Positions 7,350 through 15,121 of a DNA stretch of 64,000 nt are shown piece after piece. How positions within the stretch are numbered: the first letter of the stretch is position 1; every line of letters begins with the position of its first letter. The stretch comes from Nonomuraea harbinensis. Lineage in GTDB: Bacteria > Actinomycetota > Actinomycetes > Streptosporangiales > Streptosporangiaceae. Made by a program: the position numbers and the translations under genes. Location of the stretch: the NCBI RefSeq assembly GCF_019396385.1, contig NZ_JAHKRN010000046.1, forward strand, positions 1 through 64,000, read 5' to 3'. A model generated the notes under the pieces. That model was not told where the DNA came from, did no database searches, and worked only from the letters and a program-made list of their open reading frames with translations.

Positions 7350-8789
7350 TCAGAAGCCCGCGGTGATGCGGGTGAACTCCCACTCGGCCTGGGAGATGCC
7401 GCTGCAGTTGGAGACGACCCCGCCGCCGGGGCAGGGGCGGTCACGGTTGACGCCCCAGTACGCGAGCCGGTTCAGGCCCTTGGACCTGGCCCAGTCGCGG
7501 ATCTGCGTCCACGTCTGCGGGGTGGTCAGTTCCTGCTGGTCGGACAGGCCGTTCATGCCGGAGATGCCCATGCGGGCGTATGCCTGCGCGTCGGTGTAGC
7601 CGTAGGCGTTCTTGAGCGCGTTCTTCAGGCCCTCCGAGGCGTTGACGGTGTCCTGGTAGATGTTGGAGCTGCCGAAGTCGAACGGCATGATCGTGAAGTT
7701 GTCGATCGGCACGTTCAGCGCTCTGGCCTGGTTGATCAGGCGGACGCCGTGGGCGTTCGGGCCGGTCCTGCTGGTGCCGAAGGTGACGACGACCTTGACG
7801 TTCGGGTTGTTCTGCTTGACGATCTTGAGGCCGTTCAGGATGCGGTCCTGCACGGTGTAGTTCTCGAACTCGTCGTAGTTCTCGATGTCGAAGTCGACCA
7901 CGGCCGGGCCGACCGCGTTGATGACCTGCTGCACGGCGCCGGCGAAGGCCTGCGGGGTGGCGCAGTTCGGGCCGAGCTTGTTGCCCTGCCAGCCGCCGAA
8001 GGAGATCTGGACGCTGCCCCCCTTGGACTTGATCGTGTTGATCGCCTGCTGGTCGGCGCCGCCGGTGAGGGGGCGCTGGCCGTCCCAGGCCGGGTTGCAG
8101 CCGCCGCTGGACAGGATGAACGCCATGGTGAACGACTTGACGCCGGTCGCGTCCATGACGGTGCCCGGGTTGGGCGGGTTGCCCCAGCCCATCCAGAGGT
8201 AGGGGGCGCCGGGCATCCGGCTCGGGTTCGGTTCCGGGTCAGGGCCGCCGGTGGAGGTCCGTGCGGTGACGGAGTTGCTGTGGCCGGACTGGTTGCCGGC
8301 GGCGTCGCGGGCCCTGACGGTATAGGTGTAGCTGGTGTTCGCCGCGCGGCCGGTATCGGTGTACGAGGTGCCGCCGACGGTCGTCACCAGGCTGCCGCCC
8401 CGGTAGACGTCGTAGCCGGTGACGCCGACGTTGTCGGTGGAGGCGTTCCAGGCGAGCGAGACGCTGCTGGAGGTGACGCCGGTCGAGCGCAGGTTGCCCG
8501 GCACGGACGGCGCCTGGGTGTCCCCGCCGCTGCCGCCGCCGACCTGCTTCCACAGGGCGGGCACGACGTTGGGCTCCCAGCCCGGCTGGGAGGTGTGGCT
8601 CTGGAGGCACTCGTAGTCGACGCCGTTGTGGGTGACGCGGGTGCCGGCGGTGTAGGGGGTCCAGGCCGTCCAGGCCGCGTAGGCGGCGGCCGTCGCGCCG
8701 TACGCGGCGGGGGCGGCGACGGTGGCGAGGCCGGAGAGGGTCATGGCGAGGGAGGCGAGTAACGCAAGGAACATACGTCGAAATTTCAT
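7350..8789 (-). CDS. Secreted GH18 chitinase (CBM5/12-Fn3-GH18)
   Basis: A 479-aa secreted glycoside hydrolase that by family cleaves beta-1,4-GlcNAc bonds of chitin. A Sec signal peptide covers about residues 1-32 (MKFRRMFLALLASLAM then an Ala-rich cleavage zone). A CBM5/12 chitin-binding module follows at about 38-85 (WTPYTAGTRVTHNG, LQSHTSQPGWEP), a fibronectin III linker domain at about 95-185, then the GH18 barrel. The catalytic DxDxE is present as VVDFDIEN near residue 298. ATG 8789 overlaps the stop of the upstream chitinase as ATGA, with GAGGA as ribosome site, so the two are translationally coupled. Confidence 0.92.
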   Translation of the reverse strand: MKFRRMFLALLASLAMTLSGLATVAAPAAYGATAAAYAAWTAWTPYTAGTRVTHNGVDYECLQSHTSQPGWEPNVVPALWKQVGGGSGGDTQAPSVPGNLRSTGVTSSSVSLAWNASTDNVGVTGYDVYRGGSLVTTVGGTSYTDTGRAANTSYTYTVRARDAAGNQSGHSNSVTARTSTGGPDPEPNPSRMPGAPYLWMGWGNPPNPGTVMDATGVKSFTMAFILSSGGCNPAWDGQRPLTGGADQQAINTIKSKGGSVQISFGGWQGNKLGPNCATPQAFAGAVQQVINAVGPAVVDFDIENYDEFENYTVQDRILNGLKIVKQNNPNVKVVVTFGTSRTGPNAHGVRLINQARALNVPIDNFTIMPFDFGSSNIYQDTVNASEGLKNALKNAYGYTDAQAYARMGISGMNGLSDQQELTTPQTWTQIRDWARSKGLNRLAYWGVNRDRPCPGGGVVSNCSGISQAEWEFTRITAGF

Positions 8790-10360
8790 GACATTCCTCG
8801 GAGGTGCGGCTTGACGGTCTTCGAGAAGTTCCAGTTGTGGGTGGCGTCCCAGTTGATGGACCAGGTCATCGCGCCCCTGATCCCGGGGTAGGCGCGCGGG
8901 GGTACGAACGATCCGCAGCGGGTGCGGGTGGCCAGGCAGTCGAGCGCCTGGTTGACGACGGCGGGCGCGACCACGCCGCCGCCCGCGGCGCCCGGCCCGG
9001 CGGGCAGGCCCAGCGCCACCTGGTCGGGGCGCAGCCCGTTCTCCAGCTGGATGCAGGCGAGCGCGGTCAGGAAGTCGACCGAGCCCTGGGAGTACGCCCA
9101 CGCCTGGTCGCAGCCGAGCATGGAGCCCGAGTTGTAGTACTGCATGTGGACGACCGTGAGGATGTCCTTGATCGACAGAGCGAGCTTGAAGTACTCCATC
9201 CCGGTCGACTGCATGTCGATGGTCTGCGGCGCCATCGTGATGATCAGGCCGGAGCCGGCCTTGGCGTGCAGCGCCCGGAGCGCCTGGGCCATGTAGGTGG
9301 CGTTGAGCCCGTTCTCCAGGTCGATGTCCACGCCGTCGAACCCGTACGACGTCATGATCCCGTACACGGAGTCGGCGAACCTGGTCGCGGCGGCGGCACT
9401 GGCGACCTGCACGCGCCCGGCCTCGCCGCCGACGGAGAGGATGACCTTCTTGCCGCGCTGCTTGAGCGCCCGGACGTCGGCCCTGAACTGGGCGTCGGTG
9501 TAGCCGCCGAGCGCGCTCGCCAGGCCCGGGTCGACGCCGAAGACGACCTCGCCGGGGGTGGCGGTGGCCTCGCCGAACGCGATCGCGATCAGGTCGTACT
9601 CGTCGGGCACGGCCGACAGACGCAGTTCGGTGGCGGGGTTGACGAAGTTGTGCCAGTAGCCGGTGAGGAAGTGCTTGGGCAGCCCCTCCCCCGGCTCGCC
9701 GGGGTCGCAGCCGGCGGTGGTGGCGGTGGCGGGGTCGCTGGGCGCCGACTCGCCCGCGCCGTTGTGCGCCCGGACGGTGTAGGTGCGGGTCTCGCAGGCG
9801 CCGAGGCCGGTGATGGTCGCGGTGGCCGAGCTGACAGCGGCCTTGACAGCGGAGCCTTCGTAGACGCGGTAGCCGTCGACGGCGCCGCTCGCGGGGGTCC
9901 AGGTCAGGGTGATGGCGCCGGCGCCGCCCGTCGCGGTGAGACCGCCGGGCCTGCCGGGGACGCCCGGGACGGTGCCGCCGTCGCAGGACGCGCCGTTGAG
10001 CGTGCAGCCGGTGATGCCGGGGAAGTTGCCGGGGCTGCCGGTGAAGCCGAAGCTCGCGCTCGCGCCGGGGGCGAGCGCGGGCGCCCAGGAGGGGTTGGTG
10101 AAGGTGTAGTGCTGCCCGTTCCTGGACTGCGTGGCGTCCCAGGCGGACGCGATCGAGAAGCCTGACGGGAGGTCGAACTGGACGTTCCAGCCGTTCATCG
10201 GGCTGGAGGTGCCGTTGGTGACGGTGATTTTGCCTTCGAAACCGGTGCCCCAGTCGGACATCTTGGTGAAGGCGGCGGTCGCCGAGGCGGCCTGGGCGGG
10301 GGATGCGGTGAGTCCGAGTGCGAGGGTCGCGAGCACGACCAGGATCACGCGTGCTTTCAC
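8786..10360 (-). CDS. Secreted GH18 chitinase (CBM2-Fn3-GH18)
   Basis: A 524-aa secreted chitinase and first gene of the operon. The signal peptide spans residues 1-25 (VILVVLATLALGLTASPAQA). A CBM2 module (SDWGTGFEGKITVTNG, GWNVQFDLPSG) covers about 28-125, fibronectin III about 135-220 and the GH18 barrel about 235-524 with catalytic FDGVDIDLENG near 343. GTG 10360 was chosen because AAGGAC stands at the proper distance and the signal peptide begins there. An upstream ATG at 10429 would translate through a 5' UTR hairpin. Domain order differs from its partner, suggesting attack on different chitin surfaces. A palindrome at 10472 probably controls both genes. Confidence 0.92.
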   Translation of the reverse strand: MKARVILVVLATLALGLTASPAQAASATAAFTKMSDWGTGFEGKITVTNGTSSPMNGWNVQFDLPSGFSIASAWDATQSRNGQHYTFTNPSWAPALAPGASASFGFTGSPGNFPGITGCTLNGASCDGGTVPGVPGRPGGLTATGGAGAITLTWTPASGAVDGYRVYEGSAVKAAVSSATATITGLGACETRTYTVRAHNGAGESAPSDPATATTAGCDPGEPGEGLPKHFLTGYWHNFVNPATELRLSAVPDEYDLIAIAFGEATATPGEVVFGVDPGLASALGGYTDAQFRADVRALKQRGKKVILSVGGEAGRVQVASAAAATRFADSVYGIMTSYGFDGVDIDLENGLNATYMAQALRALHAKAGSGLIITMAPQTIDMQSTGMEYFKLALSIKDILTVVHMQYYNSGSMLGCDQAWAYSQGSVDFLTALACIQLENGLRPDQVALGLPAGPGAAGGGVVAPAVVNQALDCLATRTRCGSFVPPRAYPGIRGAMTWSINWDATHNWNFSKTVKPHLRGMS

Positions 10361-10388
10361 ATTGTCGTCCTTGTCGGTGGCGTACCGC

Positions 10389-10422
10389 GCGGCTTGCGCC
10401 GGGGGGTGAGAGCGCAAGCCGC
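10389..10422 (-). promoter_or_regulatory. Stem-loop in chitinase mRNA leader
   Basis: A perfect 11-bp inverted repeat GCGGCTTGCGC / GCGCAAGCCGC (10389-10399 / 10412-10422) with a 12-nt loop lies between the operator and the start codon of the first chitinase gene. It leaves the ribosome site near 10368 free. It could stabilise the mRNA or attenuate transcription. Confidence 0.55.
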
Positions 10423-10471
10423 ACGGCACGGCCCGCGGAGGCAGACGCGAGCCGTCAAGAGGTCCGATCTG

Positions 10472-10488
10472 TTAGGAAAGTTTCCTAA
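10472..10488. promoter_or_regulatory. Palindromic operator of chitinase operon
   Basis: TTAGGAAAGTTTCCTAA has 8-bp perfect arms around one central base and lies about 110 bp upstream of the chitinase start. It is AT-rich within very GC-rich surroundings, as expected for a repressor or activator site. It is not the DasR dre motif (ACTGGTCTAGACCACT). The binding protein is unknown, and a ROK- or LacI-type sugar regulator is plausible. No second copy was seen in the window. Confidence 0.65.
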
Positions 10489-10552
10489 GAGTTGACGTGA
10501 TCGTAGCCTTGACACCCCGGGCTTACAAGACCCAATGCGTCACCGCCTCCGA

Positions 10553-10581
10553 TGCCCCCGCCACGCCGGGTGGCGGGGGCA
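10553..10581 (-). terminator. Terminator of the M14 carboxypeptidase gene
   Basis: Perfect 12-bp arms (10553-10564 / 10570-10581) with a 5-nt loop, eight bases past the stop codon at 10590. No U-tract follows, which is usual in high-GC actinobacteria. Confidence 0.8.
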
Positions 10582-10589
10582 CGGACGGT

Positions 10590-12419
10590 TCAGTTCTGCC
10601 GCGTGATCCGGACGTCGTCGACCGCCGCCTCGACGAGCGAGGCGGTGGACAGGTCGGCGGCCTCGATGAGGATGCGCACCGTCTGCCCGGCGAACGAGCT
10701 GATGTCCGCGGTGGCCACGCTCCACGCGGCGTCCCGGTCGGACGCGGCGCCCGCCTGCTGGAAGACGGTCGCCGTGGTGTTGCCCACGACCCTGACCCGG
10801 AAGTAGTCGGCGCTGGTCGCGTTCGACCCGTGCGCCAGGTACCAGGACAGCGACAGGCTGGTGGTCCCGCCGGCGGGCAGCGTGATCAGCGGCGACTGGA
10901 TCGAGGTGACGCCGCCGTCGATGTCGTACGCGCCCGCCGAGCTGCCGGCCAGGCGGCCGGTCACCAGGTCGTTGCTGCCGCTGACCGTGGTGCCGAGCTG
11001 CTTGGGGCCCGAGGAGGAGGTGGCGGCGGGGTCACCGCGCTCCCACTGGCCGAGGGTGGCCGTGTCGGTGCCGTTCGGGTTGACCGTCCAGCCGGTGGCG
11101 GTCTCGAAGGTGTCCGAGTAGACGGTCGTCGGCGGAGTGCCGGTGCCGCAGTACTGGGACTCCTTGCCGATGATCCGGTAGACGCAGTCGGAGTACTCCA
11201 GGAACCGCAGCGTGGCCTCCTTGTTGCGGGTGGTCTGCGGCACGATCTGCTCGTCGGGTGGGTAGAAGCCGGGGCTGGAGCCGGTCGGGTACATCTCGAA
11301 CGTGTAGCTGAAGATCTTGTAGACGCCCCACAGCCAGTCGTTGATGGTGCCGTCGGTGATGTAGAGGTCGCTGGCCTGCTCGGGGGTGTAGCTGTTCGTC
11401 GAGGCCATGCTCTGGCCCAGGGTGGCGTGCGCGTTCCTGTCGTCCAGCGTCAGACCTGGCGCGGTGTCGTTGAAGGTGTAGCCGTAGGGCCACAGGATCA
11501 GCTCGCTGTAGGTGTGCCAGTCGATGTGCGCCTTGATCTGCTGCACGCCGCCGACGACGCGGCCGCGTACCCAGTTCGCGACGGCGCGGACCTCGGGCGC
11601 CGACTCGGCCGACGGGCCCCGGTAGGTGTCGCTGGAAGGCGAGCCGGAGGAGCCGCCGCAGCAGCCCCACTGGTAGCCCCAGTTGCGGTTGAGGTCGGTG
11701 CCGACTGCGGAGGTGCCGCTGTTCGGCTGCCTGTTCTTGCGCCAGGACCGGTAGCTGCCCGTGGCGATGTCGTACTCGCCGCCGTCCGGGTTGAGGTCCG
11801 GCATGATCCAGATCTCGCGGGAGTTCACCAGGGAGGTGACCCTGGAGTCGCTGCCGTACCCGTCGGTGAGCAGGTCCATGATGTAGAGCGCCATCTCGAC
11901 GGTGAGGTGCTCGCGGGCGTGCTGGTGGGCGGTGAACAGCACCTCCGTCTCCGCCTCGTCCGTCGCGACGTTGTCGCTGATCTTGACGCCGACGAGCTGC
12001 CTGCCTTCGTACGAGGTCCCGTACGAGAACTTGCTCGCGATGCCCGGATGGTCGGCGACCAGGTCGTCGATGTACGCGATCATCTCGGCGTAGTTGTGGT
12101 AGGCGGAGTCCGATGGCGGGAAGTCAGCGGCCGCGGCATCGGACGTGGATCTCGGGCGCGGGACCTCCGCGACCCGGTAACCGAGGTTCCTGATGGCGGT
12201 GACCTCGGCTTCCGTGGCGGTGATGAGGACCGACTCCTTCGTCACCTCGTCGATGGCCGCGCCGGTGGCCGCGACCGCGCTGCGTTCCTGCGCGTTCGAC
12301 GGGCCCTGGACGCGGTACTGCTTGTTGGGGGGTGGCTCGGCGGATGCCCCGGCCCCGGTCGCGCCGGTCAGGCAGACCAGGGACAGGGCGGCCAGCAGGA
12401 TGACCAAACGGCGGTGCAC
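10590..12419 (-). CDS. Secreted M14 zinc carboxypeptidase
   Basis: A 609-aa secreted metallopeptidase. A signal peptide covers about residues 1-27. The zinc ligands are HQHAREH near 165 (HxxE) and the His of DWHTYSE near 301, and the catalytic Glu is in FSYTFEMYP near 370. Substrate-binding PDLNPDGGEYD and GTDLNRNWGYQWG are also present. These match the carboxypeptidase T/A family (PF00246), which removes C-terminal residues from peptides. Residues 440-609 form a beta-rich jelly-roll domain of the MAM / P-domain-like type common on secreted proteases. GTG 12419 is preceded by AGGAGG at six bases. It is monocistronic with its own terminator. Confidence 0.93.
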   Translation of the reverse strand: MHRRLVILLAALSLVCLTGATGAGASAEPPPNKQYRVQGPSNAQERSAVAATGAAIDEVTKESVLITATEAEVTAIRNLGYRVAEVPRPRSTSDAAAADFPPSDSAYHNYAEMIAYIDDLVADHPGIASKFSYGTSYEGRQLVGVKISDNVATDEAETEVLFTAHQHAREHLTVEMALYIMDLLTDGYGSDSRVTSLVNSREIWIMPDLNPDGGEYDIATGSYRSWRKNRQPNSGTSAVGTDLNRNWGYQWGCCGGSSGSPSSDTYRGPSAESAPEVRAVANWVRGRVVGGVQQIKAHIDWHTYSELILWPYGYTFNDTAPGLTLDDRNAHATLGQSMASTNSYTPEQASDLYITDGTINDWLWGVYKIFSYTFEMYPTGSSPGFYPPDEQIVPQTTRNKEATLRFLEYSDCVYRIIGKESQYCGTGTPPTTVYSDTFETATGWTVNPNGTDTATLGQWERGDPAATSSSGPKQLGTTVSGSNDLVTGRLAGSSAGAYDIDGGVTSIQSPLITLPAGGTTSLSLSWYLAHGSNATSADYFRVRVVGNTTATVFQQAGAASDRDAAWSVATADISSFAGQTVRILIEAADLSTASLVEAAVDDVRITRQN

Positions 12420-12570
12420 CTCGTCCTCCTAGAGCGCGCGGGCTCGGGTGTTGACGCGCGCCTGAACTGAGAGTGAAGAGGCGCCCTGTGCGGGGGAAGG
12501 CCCAATCTACGCCTCCCCGGTAGGGGTAATCTGCAATGTCACCCCCGTGTCAGGCCTGGAGCGAGGCAGG

Positions 12571-13230
12571 ATGTTCTTCGGCATCACAGATATCTGGACG
12601 TACGTCATCGGCGCTTTTCTGATCATCCTGCTGCCGGGGCCCAACTCGCTGTTCGTGCTCGCCCAGGCCGCGCAGCACGGCGTGCGGCAGGGATACCGGG
12701 CGGCGGGCGGGGTGTTCGTCGGCGACACCGTGCTGATGCTGCTGTCCGCGGCGGGCGCCGCCTCGCTGCTGCGCTCCGCGCCGTTGGTGTTCACCATCGT
12801 GAAGTACGCGGGCGCGGTCTATCTGGCCTGGTTGGGGCTCCAGATGATCCGGGGAGCCTGGCGCGCGTGGCGCAACAAGGACGTCGCCGCGGCCGTGACG
12901 AGCGGCCCCGAGCGGGTGTCGCGTGCCCCGCGCCCGTTCGGCAAGGCGCTGGCGATCAGCCTGCTCAACCCCAAGGCGATCCTGTTCTTCGTGTCGTTCT
13001 TCGTCCAGTTCGTCGACCCGGGTTACGCCACGCCCGCGCTCTCGTTCCTCATCCTGGGCTCGATCATCCAGGTGTTCAGCGCGCTCTATCTCACAGCGCT
13101 GATTTTCTGCGGCTCTTTCCTGGCCGCTCAGTTCCGTTCCCGGCGGCGGCTCAGTGCGGGCCTGACCTCGGGTGTCGGTGCGGTGTTCGTCGCTTTCGGG
13201 GCGTCGCTCGCGGCCTCGTCGCTGAGCTGA
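12571..13230 (+). CDS. LysE/LeuE family amino-acid exporter
   Basis: A 219-aa protein with six predicted helices that belongs to the LysE/RhtB efflux family. The N-terminus MFFGITDIWTYVIGAFLIILLPGPNSLFVL aligns with LeuE and contains the family PGPN motif. The later FGKALAISLLNPKAILFFVSFF contains the conserved NPK signature. Family members export leucine, homoserine or other amino acids, and the substrate here is open. ATG 12571 is preferred over GTG 12547 because the mature family N-terminus starts there and GAGG precedes it by four bases. Confidence 0.88.
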   Translation: MFFGITDIWTYVIGAFLIILLPGPNSLFVLAQAAQHGVRQGYRAAGGVFVGDTVLMLLSAAGAASLLRSAPLVFTIVKYAGAVYLAWLGLQMIRGAWRAWRNKDVAAAVTSGPERVSRAPRPFGKALAISLLNPKAILFFVSFFVQFVDPGYATPALSFLILGSIIQVFSALYLTALIFCGSFLAAQFRSRRRLSAGLTSGVGAVFVAFGASLAASSLS

Positions 13231-13291
13231 TCGCCGCCGGGCGGCCATTCTCAACGTGTCAAAAGAGGCAGTCGCCCCTTAGGGGGTCGGG

Positions 13292-13398
13292 TACGGTAAG
13301 CCACCGGAAAGCGCCCGGCAACCCCCGGATGCGAAGGTCGGAGTATGCCAGGGTGGCCGCTGGGTGACATCGAGCGGTCCGTCCGGCAAGCCTGCCGG
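13292..13398 (+). ncRNA. Candidate structured 5' leader of membrane-protein gene
   Basis: A possible -10 (TACGGT, 13292-13297) is followed by sequence with mutually exclusive pairings. GCCACC (13300-13305) pairs with GGTGGC (13352-13357). GGCCGCT (13355-13361) pairs with AGCGGTC (13373-13379), using part of the same strand. A third stem CCGGCA/TGCCGG (13383-13388 / 13393-13398) follows. The intervening GCCCGGCAACCC and CTGGGTGAC are reminiscent of SAM- or GEMM-type riboswitch cores but match none that I can verify. It could equally be unstructured GC-rich leader. Confidence 0.3.
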
Positions 13399-13448
13399 CC
13401 CGAAGCCGGGGTAGTCCCAGCCCGTCGGCCCAATCTGCGGAGCAAGCG

Positions 13449-14090
13449 TTGAACCACCCTCCCGTCACCCTGCCTCGTCTGACCGCCCTGGCCCGTCAGG
13501 CCGCCCCGCAGTTGCTGGAAGCTGTGGTCGCTCCCCTGGTGGTGTTCTATGCCGCGATGATGCTGCTCGGCCTCCAGTGGGCGCTCATCCTGACCTGCTC
13601 GTGGGTCTACGTGGGCGTGGCATGGCGGCTGATCAGGAGGATCCGGGTGCCGGCCACGATGTATCTGGCCGCCGCGGCGATCACGCTGCGCACGGTGATC
13701 GGGCTGTGGACCGGCACGTGGATGTGGTACTTCATCCAGCCCGAGCTGGGCACCATCTGCATCGGCATCGCCTTCCTCGCGTCCGTGCGGCTGAACAGGC
13801 CGCTCGTGGAGAAGCTCACGCTCGACTACATCCACCTGCCGAACGCGGTGCTCAAGCACGAGCGGGTCCGCAGGTTCTTCGCCAGGATCACGCTGCTGTG
13901 GGCGTTCGTCCTGCTGATGAACTCGGGCCTGAGCATCGCGCTGGCGATATACGAGTCGCTCTCGGGCTCGCTCAGCGGGTACATCGTGCTGCGCACGTCA
14001 GCGGTGGCCGTGATAAGCGGGCTGGCGATCACCGTCTCCCTCTTCGGCTTCAAGCGGCTGCTGCGCCGGCTGCACGTGGCGCACGGCTGA
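13449..14090 (+). CDS. VC0807-like integral membrane protein
   Basis: A 213-aa protein with about six membrane helices. The arrangement of polar residues inside helices (TLRTVIGLWTGTWMWYFIQPELG, CIGIAFLASVRLNRPLVEKL) resembles the VC0807 / intracellular-septation-like family of unknown function common in Streptomyces. TTG 13449 is the only start with a ribosome-site-like GGAG upstream at a suitable distance. A 218-bp upstream stretch holds a possible structured leader. Its last 93 bp overlap the coding end of the opposite-strand membrane protein gene. Confidence 0.65.
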   Translation: MNHPPVTLPRLTALARQAAPQLLEAVVAPLVVFYAAMMLLGLQWALILTCSWVYVGVAWRLIRRIRVPATMYLAAAAITLRTVIGLWTGTWMWYFIQPELGTICIGIAFLASVRLNRPLVEKLTLDYIHLPNAVLKHERVRRFFARITLLWAFVLLMNSGLSIALAIYESLSGSLSGYIVLRTSAVAVISGLAITVSLFGFKRLLRRLHVAHG

Positions 14091-15011
14091 CCGTTCGGCC
14101 AGCAGGAACGCTCCACACATCCCCATGGCCATCCCGGTCAGCATGCCGAACAGCTCCAGCAGGTCGGTCAGCCCGGTGGCTCCGCCGCTGAGCGGCGCGG
14201 CCGTGGCCGTGATGATCATCGCGTAGAGGCCCCAGCCGAACAGCGACCCCGACCCCAGCCAGGCCACGACCAGCGGCTGCCAGAACGGCCGGCGGGCGTT
14301 CGCCCTGACCAGGGCCACCAGCGCCACGCCCGCCGCCACGGCCAGCAGGCCCTTGATCCCCTGCTGGAACGCGCCGGCCGAGGTCATCGCCGCGGCGGCC
14401 TCCGGCGGCAGCCCCGCGTCGCCGCCGAACGCCCACGAGAAGCGGACACCCCCGATGACGGCCGCCACCAGCAGCGAGCCCCACGCCACCACCCGCTGGA
14501 ACGGTCTCGTCAGCGACTGGTACGGGGCCTCGGCGGTGGTGGTGAAGACGGCGGGCCAGCGGTCCCGGGCGTAGAGCACGAAAGCGGCCATGAGTCCGAC
14601 GCCCTGCCCGATGAACCCGCCGTAGACCATGACGTAGACCCAGGGCTCGATCGGGCCGCCCACGTCGAACAGAGCCGCCCCTTCGAGCAGCAGCCCCAGC
14701 GGCGTCGTGACCACGATCACGCCGAGCAGGCCGGTGCCGACCCACAGCGGCAGCAGCACCAGCCAGGCGGGCAGCCGCATCCCCCACCGCATGGTGAACC
14801 CGAGCGCCAGGACCAGCGCGACGGCGTCCATGCCGAACGTCAGCACGTTCATGCCGTACATCGTCGAGTCGTCCATGAGCGCCGGGTCGGTGACGCCGAC
14901 CGGGCTGCCCGTCAGCCAGAGGACCTTGAGCGTGAGGTAGGGAAGCATGGCGGCGATGGCCACGATCGCCGCGGTGATCCGGCCCACGCCTGCTCTCGGT
15001 GTCTCGTTCAT
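13998..15011 (-). CDS. Integral membrane protein of unknown function
   Basis: A 337-aa protein with about nine predicted membrane helices (for example ITAAIVAIAAMLPYLTLKVLW, WLVLLPLWVGTGLLGVIVV, GIKGLLAVAAGVALVALV). I do not recognise the family. It may relate to hypothetical membrane proteins found beside two-component kinases in actinobacteria. It lies 110 bp downstream of the histidine kinase on the same strand, with the palindrome at 15068 between them, so it may be a target or sensor partner. ATG 15011 follows GGGAGGC with very short spacing, so the GTG eight codons later is an alternative. The 93-bp antisense overlap with the convergent gene is unusually long. Confidence 0.6.
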   Translation of the reverse strand: MNETPRAGVGRITAAIVAIAAMLPYLTLKVLWLTGSPVGVTDPALMDDSTMYGMNVLTFGMDAVALVLALGFTMRWGMRLPAWLVLLPLWVGTGLLGVIVVTTPLGLLLEGAALFDVGGPIEPWVYVMVYGGFIGQGVGLMAAFVLYARDRWPAVFTTTAEAPYQSLTRPFQRVVAWGSLLVAAVIGGVRFSWAFGGDAGLPPEAAAAMTSAGAFQQGIKGLLAVAAGVALVALVRANARRPFWQPLVVAWLGSGSLFGWGLYAMIITATAAPLSGGATGLTDLLELFGMLTGMAMGMCGAFLLAERSAVRHVQPAQQPLEAEEGDGDRQPAYHGHR

Positions 15012-15067
15012 GCCTCCCAGGCTGCTCTTCCGGCCGCTCGCGGGCCTCACGCGGGCAGGGGATCCCC

Positions 15068-15085
15068 CTCCCCCGTACGGGGGAG
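15068..15085. promoter_or_regulatory. 18-bp perfect palindrome upstream of membrane-protein gene
   Basis: CTCCCCCGTACGGGGGAG is a perfect palindrome in the 110-bp space between the histidine kinase stop and the membrane-protein start. A partial copy, GTACGGGGG, occurs at 15111-15119. It could be an operator for the kinase's response regulator or a short terminator stem without a loop. The former seems likelier. Confidence 0.45.
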
Positions 15086-15121
15086 AGCAGCTCCGTACGT
15101 CTGAGCTTCGGTACGGGGGAC

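Noticed and set aside
7350..10424. One continuous open frame spanning both chitinase genes
   Set aside because: Its first part is an out-of-frame reading of the upstream chitinase. The true second gene starts at 8789 with its own ribosome site and signal peptide.
10472..10488. DasR-type dre site
   Set aside because: The palindrome TTAGGAAAGTTTCCTAA does not match the ACTGGTCTAGACCACT consensus.
13292..13398. A confirmed SAM-IV or c-di-GMP (GEMM) riboswitch
   Set aside because: Some blocks look similar, but the required core order and flanking stems do not match either consensus, so it is reported only as an uncertain leader.
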